DNA from: Symsagittifera roscoffensis
Taxonomy: Eukaryota > Xenacoelomorpha > Acoela > Convolutidae
Direction of reading: 5' to 3'
NCBI RefSeq assembly: GCF_963678635.1
Contig: NC_087071.1
Location: 16,679,613 to 16,743,612, forward strand
Length of the DNA stretch: 64,000 nucleotides
The first letter of the stretch is position 1. Each line of letters opens with the position of its first letter. The translations under genes were made by a program, and so were the position numbers. Under the pieces are notes generated by a model. It was not told the origin of the DNA and searched no databases. It saw only the letters and a program-made list of their open reading frames with translations. Shown here one piece after another: positions 1-9,932 of this stretch.

Positions 1-16
1 GAACGGCGCGGATGCG

Positions 17-499
17 TTGGAGACGACTGAACCAGCAGACGAAGGTACTTCGACGCTGGAACCTCCGTCGGTTTTTATGGAAATGAACCGGCATTTGCCG
101 GAGATCAGCTCTCCGGGCAATTCTAAAGACAACGAACAGAGACTCCTCATGGAATCACCAAGGAGAAAAAGAATAGAAGGCGCTGCCAGAGTACCCGTCT
201 TAGGAACGTTGCCCGAAGAAGAGTGGGAGGTGCATCACAGGGACCATGAAGGCAGAACGGGACGTAGAATGGACAAAGTAGCCTTTATGGAAGAGGTCTG
301 GACGGTAGTTCAGAGCTACGGTACCCAGTCCATTTTGAAATTAGGTCTCAACCGACCAATAATGCGGGAATTCCTTGACAAGCTCGATGAGTGTGAAGGG
401 AGATTGAGTGAGTTATTGCTCGACTCAGCCACTGACGAAAGTGAGGCAAACTCTCCTATCAAGATGACGCCGCAAGAAGAAAAAGGAGAAGTGGTATAG
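17..499 (+). pseudogene. Unrecognised charged ORF fragment 1
   Basis: A 160-residue open frame rich in Glu, Arg, Lys and Asp. The first half looks disordered (Pro, Ser, Glu). Residues of about 85-140 contain well-spaced hydrophobics, including VWTVVQSYG and a run of leucines near LDKLDECEGRLSELLL, and read like an alpha-helical domain. I do not recognise the family. It is the first of a chain of plus-strand fragments with the same composition, separated by stops, so it is probably the 5' part of a decayed long reading frame of a repeated element. It may begin outside the window. A gag-like or capsid-like role is possible but nothing in the sequence demonstrates it. Confidence 0.4.
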
Positions 500-565
500 C
501 TGTCAAGAACCCGGAAACGAACGATGCGGTAAAAATTAGTAATTGACAAGATTAATGAAAACAAG

Positions 566-877
566 ATGAAACTGGGCAGCAAGGTGACATTGAGAAAGGT
601 GGGAAAGACGAAGGTGGATTCCGAAATCTCGATAAAAGCTGTTAATTCAGCGAAAAGAAAGCGAGTCGAAGAAGCTATGGATCTGGGACAAGGTGATGAT
701 CGATTGCCTGGCACAGACAGGATGCTGACTGATGATGCGATGGTGCCACCCATTCTCATGGCAGGAATAAAATCCACCGGTTACAAGACCAAGAAGAGTG
801 ACCGCACTCTGACAGGAGCAACATTAGAAATGGAAATACTCACTCAATGTGGGGAGAGTACCATGAAAGACTTTTAA
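566..877 (+). pseudogene. Unrecognised charged ORF fragment 2
   Basis: A 103-residue fragment in the same frame as the previous one and separated from it by about 65 bases with stops. It is Lys, Arg and Asp rich and has no motif I recognise. Same frame, same strand and similar base composition support its being a piece of one decayed coding region and not an independent gene. Confidence 0.35.
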
Positions 878-949
878 CCGTCTCCCATGAACCATGGAAA
901 AGTAAGAGTTGTAGGACAGCTAGTGCCAGTAGAATATAATTGACTGACA

Positions 950-1318
950 GTGTCGGACACTGTATCAATAGATGAACCCGCCAATGGATACATGGACATG
1001 CTGGAGTACAGAAATTTGGCCACTGGACACTTGATGGCTCTGGAAGATCAAAGTGCCATGGAAGGTTACTTGGAAACAATGATGCAAGGCACATCCCTGA
1101 AGCAGAAAGCATACGGGATTTTGCTATCTTCTGAGATGCATACAGAAACGATAGAACAGTTGGTGAGCCGTCTATGGAGAGCGGTAGTGTTACGGTTTTT
1201 CGAAGAAGAGATGAGAACCACGCCGAAGATACACGCTCTGATAGCAGTGCCTTACGTGAGAACTGAGTTACAACTGAGGTTCGCCTGGTGCATGATCGGA
1301 CTGACTCGTGGAGAATAG
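950..1318 (+). pseudogene. Unrecognised ORF fragment 3
   Basis: A 122-residue fragment, again in the frame of the two before it, with a GTG rather than ATG at its edge. The sequence is helix-like, with segments such as IEQLVSRLWRAVVLRFFEEEM and VRTELQLRFAWCMIGL. No family recognised. The chain changes frame after about 1320, which implies an indel in addition to the nonsense changes. Confidence 0.35.
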
Positions 1319-1515
1319 GATTCAGAAGAAAGGAAGAGATCGAAAGAGGAGAAAGTGTTCTTAATGACTAGTGTGAGAGATCTGATGACCCAGGAAGGAG
1401 CAGCAATAGCGTGCGCGAAGCGGAGAGACGCTCCCTGTTTCATTCGATTCATGATAGAACAAATGTCAGTGCCAGCATTGAACACCTGTGTTAAGATGCT
1501 AAAGGAAGGCGATGA

Positions 1516-2163
1516 ATGAGCGAAAGCCTTGCTCTTGCTAGCACTGCTGGATATGCATCAAAGCAAACCAATGCGAGTGAACATGAAGGAACCCGTGGAA
1601 TGAGGAAAATAAGGAGATTCTCAAACAAGGAGCTGAGACTCACTAAAGAATCTATGGGAGCATTGCCGAAATCCAGTGAATACTGTGGACCAATCAGGAA
1701 GAAGTCCTACAGTTACGTGTCCGGAATCATAGGGATGGCGTACAAACCTTTCCTAAATGAGGACATACGCGATTGCTTCTTTGATTACGAGCAAGCAGTG
1801 TTGCTAAGATTCTGGACGTCGAGAATTGCAACAATAAGAAGCGCTGCTAATCAGCAGGCCAAGCTGGGACTAGGCTTGGAGGAAAAGGTGACTGCACCTT
1901 CAGTGCCAAAAGCGGACAACCGGGTAGAATTTAGATTGGGATTCTCAGACGAACTGCTGAGAACGAGTTTGATGGTAATGTGGGAACTGATGAAACCATT
2001 ATGGTTTCAGAGTCCCAACGCTGATTCGATATTACGTGCAACACAAGACGTACAGAGGCAACTGAACTCAGACTGTAATCTGCGTGATCTTAATATCATC
2101 TATAACGTGATGACAACCGCCTCTAGGAGCAACGTAGAAGGCAAAGTAGAGTTGCCTGGCTGA
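1516..2163 (+). pseudogene. Unrecognised ORF fragment 4 (longest of the chain)
   Basis: A 215-residue frame with mixed helical character. It is basic near the N-terminus (MRKIRRFSNKELRL) and more hydrophobic at residues of about 130-190 (ELLRTSLMVMWELMKPLWF). No zinc knuckle, protease, integrase or polymerase motif is visible, so there is no support for calling it gag, pol or transposase. Its base composition is clearly richer in G than the surrounding window, as in the other fragments of this chain. Confidence 0.4.
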
Positions 2164-2247
2164 GGACCAGAGGACTCGGTCAAACCTGGTAGCTGTCTGG
2201 CAGAAGTCTGTGGACTGGACAGTCATGTCTGTGGAGATCTGGATTGC

Positions 2248-2595
2248 GTGAAGACTTCGGAGAAACAACACAAGCCGTTGACGATTTTGTTTGAAAACAT
2301 TGTGATGAGGACGATGACAGAAACGGAACTAATTGCGGATTGCCATGAAAGAACCGAAACGAATCTAGTGACTGCATTAGGATTCTACAGCATGTTTGGT
2401 TCTTTAGAGTCACTATTGAATCTAGAACAAAAGCATGAGATGGTCACGGCCATCAGTGTAGAAGTGGTCCCAGGAGTTTTGCAGACTGAGCAAAAACACA
2501 TAGGAAGGTGGAGGGAAGCAATCGAGGGAACATCCGACACAGTGAGACATATCGCAGACCGTTGGGAGCGCGATATTTGGTGGGATCGATGTTAG
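2248..2595 (+). pseudogene. Unrecognised ORF fragment 5
   Basis: A 115-residue fragment in the frame of fragment 4. Its last third (from about 2458) is the beginning of sequence that recurs at 3961 and 5470, so the coding chain runs into the tandem unit described below. The frame changes around 2590 and a homologous frame continues at 2594-2726 with stops. No family recognised. Confidence 0.35.
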
Positions 2596-3097
2596 CTCCA
2601 ATGTGTAAGAGCAGATGCCCAGTGCATTTCGTAGCTGTGGATGTGAAAAGTACGAGAACGATCGTGGATCAAGCCTTCTCGGTGCCAAAATGCGTAAGAC
2701 TGGCGAGAATGTCAGAAATGTCTTAGGAGTTACTGTGCAAAATGTTCTCAGCGGTTCCGGAGAGAACTAAAGAAGAGTTAGAGTCGATACTGAGAAAGGA
2801 GTTCATGGGATACGCCAGTGGGAACTTCAGTGACTTTGAGTGACAGAAGCAGAAAGGATCAACCGTCACGGATTACAATGCAGTAGATGAAAATGATGAA
2901 GTCCACCGAGTGATGATGGAAGTGGAACCACTACTGGAAGCTTCGGGAAAGCGTAATTGGGTGACAAAAATCAAGATGCAAAAAGAAACGAAATTAGAAG
3001 AATTTAGAAGTTTTAGAATTTCTAAACGACGAAAAAAGAAGAAACAAAGAAGTGATTAAAGAGAAGAAATTAAAACTCAGATTTGTTTTGTATGTGA

Positions 3098-3652
3098 CTG
3101 GGTCTCAGTATCCCCAGACCACGAGGTCACTCCTAAAAACAGGGCTAGTACTATTTCTTATATAACTATTGTTTTTGTTCAGTACACAAAAATCATCATC
3201 TCCATCGAAGATGGATCAACCCTTTCCCTTAACTCCTAGCTTCTCATCGTCAGAAAATGAATCCAGATGTTAACTAAATTCAATTCAGGACATAACCAGT
3301 AAGCTAAACGTTAGTTTGAAATGGTTCAAGTTCAAGTCCCAGATTTTTTCTTGGTTCGAGGAAATAAGGGTGTGTTACTTCCCCGGATTCAGGAATCCTG
3401 AGGGGTCTTGGGACTTGAACTTGAACCATTTCAAACTAACTTTTAGCTTCCTGGTTATGTCCTGAATTGAATTTAATTAACATCTGGATTCATTTTCTGA
3501 CAATGAGAAGCTAGGAGTTAAGGGAAAGGGTTGATCTATCTTCGATGGAGATGATGATTTTTGTCTACTGAACAAAAACAATAGTTATATAAGAAACAGT
3601 AAAAGCCCTGTTTTTAGGAGTGACCTCGTGGTCTGGGGATACTGAGACCCAG
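3098..3652. repeat. Foldback (inverted repeat), copy 1
   Basis: The left arm (3098-3342, starting CTGGGTCTCAGTATCC) is the reverse complement of the right arm (3407-3652, ending GATACTGAGACCCAG) with few mismatches, around a spacer of about 64 bases. The arms are about 245 bp, so a transcript would form a very long hairpin. The right arm plus its right flank also occurs alone at 7997-8512, which suggests that the palindrome arose by inverted duplication of that terminal segment. Confidence 0.85.
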
Positions 3653-4130
3653 CCATGAGCTCACTAATTTTCATGTATGTAAGTTAATTTGAGCGTTCTG
3701 GACGAAGGCGGAGAACAGTAACGTTTTTGTCGACCCGATGTTAGAAAGACCACCAAATAAACTGGCTTTGGTAGAGACGGTGAAAAGCATGTAGAGTTTT
3801 GTTTATACGCTGGCCAGTCGTTTTATAGCTTAGCTTTGTTTTCCGTCGATATGTACTTCCGGGCGAATGTTACATAGATGTTTTCATGGCGCTCCTGGAT
3901 GTTATTCTTATTAACATCATGACCGGCAGAACCGTTAACAGGCACTCCGCGGTCATCATTGTAGAAGTGGTCCCAGGAGTTTTGCAGACTGAGCAAAACA
4001 CATAGGAAGGTGGAGGGAAGCAATTGAGGCGGAAATGAACATCCGACACAGTGAGACATATCGCAGACCGTCGGGAGCGCGATATTTGGTGGGATCGACA
4101 TTAGCTCTAATGTGTAAGAGCAGATAACCA

Positions 4131-4370
4131 GTGCATTTCCTAGCTGAGGATGTGAAAAGTACGAGAACGATCGTGGATCAAGCCTTCTCGGTGCCAAAAT
4201 GCGTAAGACTAGCGAGAATGTCAGAAAAATCTTACGAGTTACTGTGTAAAATATTCTCAGCGGTTCCGGAGAGAACTAAAGAAGAGTTAGAGTCTATACT
4301 GGGAAGGAAGTTCATGGGATACGCCAGTTTGAACTTCAGTGATTTTGAGAGACAGAAGCAGAAAGAATAA
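4131..4370 (+). pseudogene. Repeated ORF fragment in tandem unit, copy 2
   Basis: A 79-residue frame with segments VRLARMSEKSYELLCKIF and RTKEELESILGRKFMGYASL, predicted helical, unrecognised. The same region at 2624-2870 carries in-frame stops (for example AGA changed to TGA at about 2840), so this copy preserves an earlier, more intact state. It sits at the end of the decayed coding chain, before the region deleted in copies 1 and 2. Confidence 0.35.
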
Positions 4371-4606
4371 ACCGTCACGGATTACAATGCAGTAGATGAA
4401 AATGATGAAGTCCACCGAGTGATGATGGAAGTGGAACCACTACTGGAAGCTTCGGGAAAGCGTAATTGGGTGACAAAAATCAAGATGCAAAAAGAAACGA
4501 AATTAGAAGAATTTAGAAGTTTTAGAATTTCTAAACGACGAAAAAAGAAGAAACAAAGAAGTGATTAAAGAGAAGAAATTAAAACTCAGATTTGTTTTGT
4601 ATGTGA

Positions 4607-5161
4607 CTGGGTCTCAGTATCCCCAGACCACGAGGTCACTCCTAAAAACAGGGCTAGTACTATTTCTTATATAACTATTGTTTTTGTTCAGTACACAAAA
4701 ATCATCATCTCCATCGAAGATGGATCAACCCTTTCCCTTAACTCCTAGCTTCTCATCGTCAGAAAATGAATCCAGATGTTAAATAAATTCAATTCAGGAC
4801 ATAACCAGTAAGCTAAACGTTAGTTTGAAATGGTTCAAGTTCAAGTCCCAGATTTTTTCTTGGTTCGAGGAAATAAGGGTGTGTTACTTCCCCGGATTCA
4901 GGAATCCTGAGGGGTCTTGGGACTTGAACTTGAACCATTTCAAACTAACTTTTAGCTTCCTGGTTATGTCCTGAATTGAATTTAATTAACATCTGGATTC
5001 ATTTTCTGACAATGAGAAGCTAGGAGTTAAGGGAAAGGGTTGATCTATCTTCGATGGAGATGATGATTTTTGTCTACTGAACAAAAACAATAGTTATATA
5101 AGAAACAGTAAAAGCCCTGTTTTTAGGAGTGACCTCGTGGTCTGGGGATACTGAGACCCAG
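4607..5161. repeat. Foldback (inverted repeat), copy 2
   Basis: Second copy of the foldback, offset by 1509 bases from the first and almost identical. Arms are at about 4607-4851 and 4916-5161. It was evidently duplicated together with the whole tandem unit and did not insert independently. Confidence 0.85.
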
Positions 5162-5639
5162 CCATGAGCTCACTAATTTTCATGTATGTAAGTTAATTTG
5201 AGCGTTCTGGACGAAGGCGGAGAACAGTAACGTTTTTGTCGACCCGATGTTAGAAAGACCACCAAATAAACTGGCTTTGGTAGAGACGGTGAAAAGCATG
5301 TAGAGTTTTGTTTATACGCTGGCCAGTCGTTTTATAGCTTAGCTTTGTTTTCCGTCGATATGTACTTCCGGGCGAATGTTACATAGATGTTTTCATGGCG
5401 CTCCTGGATGTTATTCTTATTAACATCATGACCGGCAGAACCGTTAACGGGCACTCCGCGGTCATCATTGTAGAAGTGGTCCCAGGAGTTTTGCAGACTG
5501 AGCAAAACACATAGGAAGGTGGAGGGAAGCAATTGAGGCGGAAATGAACATCCGACACAGTGAGACATATCGCAGACCGTCGGGAGCGCGATATTTGGTG
5601 GGATCGACATTAGCTCTAATGTGTAAGAGCAGATAACCA

Positions 5640-5879
5640 GTGCATTTCCTAGCTGAGGATGTGAAAAGTACGAGAACGATCGTGGATCAAGCCTTCTCGG
5701 TGCCAAAATGCGTAAGACTAGCGAGAATGTCAGAAAAATCTTACGAGTTACTGTGTAAAATATTCTCAGCGGTTCCGGAGAGAACTAAAGAAGAGTTAGA
5801 GTCTATACTGGGAAGGAAGTTCATGGGATACGCCAGTTTGAACTTCAGTGATTTTGAGAGACAGAAGCAGAAAGAATAA
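5640..5879 (+). pseudogene. Repeated ORF fragment in tandem unit, copy 3
   Basis: Apparently identical at protein level to the fragment at 4131-4370. Here, after a stop at 5877-5879, the frame opens again at 5931 into a much longer ORF, because this copy has kept the roughly 790 bases missing from the two upstream copies. Confidence 0.35.
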
Positions 5880-5930
5880 ACCGTCACGGATTACAATGCA
5901 GTAGATGAACATGATGAAGTCCACCGAGGG

Positions 5931-6758
5931 ATGATGGAAGTGGAACCACTACTGGAAGCTTCGGGAAAGCGTAATTGGAGGAGCATCATGTCAACACATG
6001 ATGAATTTCCCTGCCTTTGTTTGTTGCAAACATGGTGGTTCCCCGGGCATAGTAATTTACTGTTGATCTGGGACTGTGGAGAGCTGCTCTCCATGGGTTT
6101 ACCAGACTCATCACGGCCCATAACGATAGTGATAGTGGAAGTTATGATGGCGATACGATGGCTGGAAGCTCATGTGAAGAAGAATAATAGACGGGAGGCG
6201 CCAACGAGAGAACATTTGCAGAAATTCGATTGTCTAAAAGATTTAGATCGTTTTGAGACCATGTGCAAAATCTTGAGCATTCCGATGGAAGTGAAAAAGA
6301 TATGGGCCAGGAGACGTCTGATGCCATGGTTTAGAGCCAATATGACTGCATGGTTGTACGATGATGCTAAGAAGCATATGTCGAAGCACAGTAGAGTGTA
6401 CAGTGCGTATCAGCTAGACATTGGGGCAGGAGCTTTCAAGCGAGCTTTTGTAACTCATCGGAATGCAGTGACCACCGCAGTGAAGAGGACTTCCAGGACG
6501 AGTGAATGTAATGGAAGGGAGAAAGAAAAGATGTTGAAGGAAGATTTGGAGAGAAACTTGACGTTGTGCCTCCACAACAGCTTCTGCCGGAACAGAGAAT
6601 CTAACGTTGACCCCCTACCTTGTTGTAAACAAAGAGTAGAAGAGCAGAAGTGTTGGAGGACTGCTTCCAACAGCGTCAGAATAGCTACCGATGTGTTGTT
6701 AAACACAGTAACTGAAAGGGCAGAGTCAATGTCGCAGGAGGAGGAGATGGAACATTGA
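5931..6758 (+). CDS. Unrecognised 275-aa ORF of the repeated element
   Basis: The longest open frame of the region. It starts at an ATG within sequence shared with the tandem units and continues into sequence unique to this copy from about 5977. The middle (residues of about 70-160) is helical and basic, with KIWARRRLMPWFRANMTAWL. The last third has several cysteines (LCLHNSFCRNRES, PLPCCKQRVEEQKC). I do not recognise a family. It ends four bases before a second small ORF. The absence of stops, in contrast to the upstream chain, suggests a younger or selected segment, but a chance opening after rearrangement cannot be excluded. Confidence 0.4.
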   Translation: MMEVEPLLEASGKRNWRSIMSTHDEFPCLCLLQTWWFPGHSNLLLIWDCGELLSMGLPDSSRPITIVIVEVMMAIRWLEAHVKKNNRREAPTREHLQKFDCLKDLDRFETMCKILSIPMEVKKIWARRRLMPWFRANMTAWLYDDAKKHMSKHSRVYSAYQLDIGAGAFKRAFVTHRNAVTTAVKRTSRTSECNGREKEKMLKEDLERNLTLCLHNSFCRNRESNVDPLPCCKQRVEEQKCWRTASNSVRIATDVLLNTVTERAESMSQEEEMEH

Positions 6759-6762
6759 CAGA

Positions 6763-6930
6763 ATGGCCGAAAAGCAAGATGCAAAAAAAAAGAAATTAGA
6801 AAAATTCAGAAGTTTTAGAACTTCTAAACGACGAAAAAAGAAGAAACAAAGAAGTGATGAAAGAGAAGAAATTAAAAAGAGAAGAAAGAGAAGAAGAATT
6901 GTTTTGTATGTGACAGAAAAACTCAAATGA
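6763..6930 (+). CDS. Small, very basic 55-aa ORF
   Basis: ATG at 6763 begins four bases after the stop of the preceding ORF and the frame runs to TGA at 6928-6930. About half of the 55 residues are Lys or Arg, in clusters such as SKRRKKKKQR and KKRRKRRR. This could be a nuclear-localisation or nucleic-acid-binding tail, possibly once the C-terminus of the preceding ORF. The same basic tail appears after the deletion in the two upstream tandem copies. Purine-rich simple DNA is the alternative explanation. Confidence 0.3.
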   Translation: MAEKQDAKKKKLEKFRSFRTSKRRKKKKQRSDEREEIKKRRKRRRIVLYVTEKLK

Positions 6931-7920
6931 GAAACAAAGCAACCAAGTTGTAATTGAAACTGAAAGAAAACATTTAGTTGAGTTTTGAACATTAAGAGAA
7001 TTTGTTGCATTCAAAAATTTGCATTTTGATTTTAGTTAGTGGCTTTAGAGACACTTACTATTTATTTAGAAAGGATTGAGTGAAGAGTATATTTAAATAT
7101 TCCAGCCTGCATGATTGTTTTTTTAATCAACTAGGACGACTGATCACTTTGTGGTGACATGAAAGGCTTGGGTAATCTCTTGAAGAGGGAGATTATTTCA
7201 TCGTTCTTTCTAACCACAGAATTCCTTGATATTAATATTCAGGACCAATAACAACTAAAATTTCCGAAGGGAAGAAGCATGGTAGGATAATTTTAGGTCG
7301 TTTGGTTGGCAGGATTGTTCTGCAAACTAACACCTTTTATAACCTAGGAGAAAAAGTCTTAAGTCAGGGCATTGATATTGGTAGTCAGAAAAAATGTTTT
7401 ATCTTAGATCATATCCTCGAAAGTGCAGATTAATGAAAGAACTTGGAAGGCTATAGTGATGTAGTATGATGCCATTGCAGTGAGTCGATATGACGTGGAT
7501 AAAAGTGATTCCGTGCATTTTGTAAATTCTGTTCAATGGCACTGTACCATTTTTAGGAAGACTACGAGATTCAATGGGGACATTGACCGGGCTGTCCGGG
7601 GAGTATGTGACATTCAACCAGAATTGACAAAAAACGCCAGTTCGAGTTATTAGCCGCTGACCTTGAGAATTGGCAGTCTTAACAGATTAGCGACGTTATT
7701 GGAACGATTAGACAAACTGTGAAGGTCAGAATATTCTGGTATTTTAAATTTTTAAAATTTCGAATGAGGACGTCAAATTTTCTGAGAAACGTCAAAAACG
7801 GCCATTTTGGAAGAAATCCAAAATGAAACAGAACAACGATAGATGTTGCGAAAAGATGTGAGAAAAACGACGATAAGAGATAGAAAAACACGACAGAGTA
7901 CTAGCAGAGACCGCTCCGAG
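6931..7920. other. No recognisable gene
   Basis: AT-rich, low-complexity in part. No frame shows convincing coding character on either strand. It separates the basic ORF from the isolated copy of the foldback arm. Confidence 0.5.
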
Positions 7921-7952
7921 TTGCAACGATTGTTGCGCTACAATCGTTGCAA
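7921..7952. repeat. Perfect 13-bp-stem palindrome
   Basis: TTGCAACGATTGT and its exact reverse complement flank a six-base loop. It lies just upstream of the isolated terminal segment at 7997. Whether it is transcribed is unknown. Confidence 0.8.
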
Positions 7953-7996
7953 GGCCATTCACACTAACGGTGAAGGGTGGAAACCAGCCTTCCGGA

Positions 7997-8512
7997 GAGG
8001 AAATAAGGGTGTGTTACTTCCCCGGATTCAGGAATCCGGAGGGGTCTTGGGACTTGAACTTGAACCATTTCAAACTAACTTTTAGCTTTCTGGTTATGTC
8101 CTGAATTGAATTTAATTAACATCTGGATTCATTTTCTGACGATGAGAAGCTAGGAGTGAAGGGAAAGGGTTGGTCCATCTTCGATGGAGATGATGATTTT
8201 TATCTACTGAACAAAAACAATAGTTATATAATAAGTAATAGTAGCTCTGTTTTAGGAGTGACCTCGTGGTCTGGGGATACTGAGACCCAGCCACGAGCTC
8301 ACTATTTTGCATGTAAGTGAGTTTCGTTGAGCGTTCTGGACGAAGGCGGAGAACAGTAACGTTTTTGTCGACCCGATGTTAGAAAGACCACCAAAAGAAC
8401 TGGCTTTGGTAGAGACGGTGAAAAGCATGTAGATCTTTGTTTAGACGCTGGCCAGTCTTTTTATAGCTTAGCTTTATTTTCCGTCGATATGTACTTCCGG
8501 GCGAATGTTACA
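7997..8512 (+). repeat. Isolated copy of foldback right arm and flank
   Basis: About 515 bases match the right arm and downstream flank of both foldbacks (for example 3360-3870), from GAGGAAATAAGG to GCGAATGTTACA, after which similarity stops abruptly. The left arm is absent. The sharp end suggests an element boundary near 8512, so this may be the ancestral terminal or regulatory segment whose inverted duplication made the foldbacks. Confidence 0.75.
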
Positions 8513-8849
8513 AGTTTCGGGAACATTACGAACTCTCCAATTCCCTGAAACAGAGAGATTAACGACGTTGTATCTTGGGAGTTGGGATTGGGACACCGGT
8601 ACCCCTTCACTTTATAATTACTTTGAAATCTCTCCGACTACTTTAGTGCCCCGAATGGTTGAATTTAATTTTGAAAGAGGTTATTGCAGGGCATGAATAG
8701 TTTAGAGCAAAGTAAGGTTCAATCCATCTCTAGTAGATCCGTTGTGTAATTGTCATTGAAATTGTGTTAATGTGCAAAACCGAGCAAAGGCTCGGTTTGT
8801 TACACCGGAACGGCCGAGGAGGAAGATCAAACTTCTGACAAATATAGAG
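8513..8849 (+). other. Unassigned sequence with short ORF and hairpin
   Basis: Contains a 63-codon open stretch (8505-8696) with no recognisable family and a short hairpin at 8777-8798 (AAACCGAGC, loop AAAG, GCTCGGTTT). Nothing else supportable. Confidence 0.4.
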
Positions 8850-9049
8850 ATTTATTGAATGATGGATATATTTTTCAACCGATAGCTTTTGAAGTTCATG
8901 ATGCCGCCGGCCCTAACACGAGATTTTTCTGAAAAAGTTTTATTAGAACTTGTGCACGTGTACTGAGGAGCCCAGGGCAGGTAGTTTTCTTAAGCAGAGA
9001 ATATACCTGCAATACCGGTTGCGAATGCTGCCTGTGTACTCGGCCTTAA
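8850..9049 (+). pseudogene. Remnant resembling a retroelement C-terminal domain
   Basis: A frame reading KYRDLLNDGYIFQPIAFEVH resembles the domain I recall downstream of the reverse transcriptase in some invertebrate non-LTR polyproteins (a Y-x-F-x-P-x-A-x-E core, then a late F-L-x-Q-R and N-A-A block). FLKQRI is in a second frame and NAACVLG in a third, so at least two frameshifts have occurred. No RT core is preserved here. Identification is by memory of the motif pattern and is tentative. Confidence 0.4.
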
Positions 9050-9505
9050 AAATTGGCATTTTCAAGTTTGTTTTCTCAATCTTGTTGGCTTGATTCCAAA
9101 CCATCGGACTCTCTTTACTTTATGCGCGTTATACTTTACTCTTCCATGTCTAGAAAATTCCGAGAATTTCGACTCGATAACGTGATGAAAGGACTCCTGA
9201 CTGTTACCTCAGTTACTATGATATATTCAACCTTCTGATTATCGTAAAAAAAAAACAAAAAAAAAGAAAGATAAAGTAAAAATAGGTATGTATGTTTTTT
9301 TGAATGTAGTTTGAACTTGGCTCTGTGTGCCCGGGAGTACTCTCTTAAGCAAGATGAGTTTTGCTGTTCAAATTATCTCAAGTTCTCTTCAAGTTCAAAG
9401 TACTGGAGATATGTTCGTTGTAGTTTGTTATAAAGTGTTTCCATAGAGCAAAGCAAACTTATTAAATAGATTGAACGAAATGAGGGCAGCCGTGGTGGCC
9501 CTATA

Positions 9506-9926
9506 ATGATTATCCTTGGCGCGAGTTGTCTCTTCAGAGCACTTAATTCTCAAGAATATCAAAAAAAGAGACACTTGAGAAGCCTAGGCGTAAATCAATC
9601 AGCCATTATAAGCGGCCTCAATTGTCATCGAAGGACACCAAAAGCGAGAAAGTCAATCTTCACGCATATCAGAGAGGCGGAACCAACAGAAGAATTTGTG
9701 ATTTGGCACGACGCAATAAACAACTCTCTCTCATCCCACTTCAACAACTTTGACTCACCTCTAACTGGAACAGAGTTGGCTGATTCTTTGAAGACTGTCT
9801 CATCTCGTATTCGATCAATCATTTACTGCCAAAGGACTGAAAAACGCTGGACTCTCTGTGGTAGACGTGGTAAAGGATATTGCTTCACGAAAAGGCGACA
9901 TCAGTGAAGAGTTAAGGCAGCTATAA
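9506..9926 (+). pseudogene. Unrecognised ORF with one frameshift
   Basis: The frame from 9506 reads coherently to about 9836, with EFVIWHDAINNSLSSHFNNF and SSRIRSIIYCQRT. Sensible protein then continues in a shifted frame (LKNAGLSVVDVVKDIASRK) to TAA at 9924-9926, implying a small deletion near 9836. A W-H-D-x-I-N-N plus Y-C-Q-R pattern seems familiar from uncharacterised invertebrate proteins, perhaps alpha/beta hydrolase-like or SGNH-like, but I cannot name a family. It lies directly upstream of the CR1-like 5' region, so it could be an additional retroelement ORF or an unrelated relic. Confidence 0.4.
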
Positions 9927-9932
9927 AAACGA

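Larger units (their letters stand above)
2870..5887 (+). repeat. Two tandem copies of a 1509-bp unit
   Basis: The sequence from about 2870 to 4378 repeats at 4379-5887 with an offset of exactly 1509 bases and only a few substitutions; for example the foldback starts at 3098 and 4607 and an ORF start at 4131 and 5640. A less similar partial copy precedes it (about 2458-2870) and a partial copy begins the longer version at 5887. Near identity implies recent duplication, or an assembly duplication. Each unit ends a coding stretch and carries the foldback. Confidence 0.85.

Noticed and set aside
8777-8798. Hairpin AAACCGAGC/GCTCGGTTT resembling a bacterial terminator
   Set aside because: The window is eukaryotic; the stem is not followed by a clear U tract and does not match the histone 3' stem-loop.
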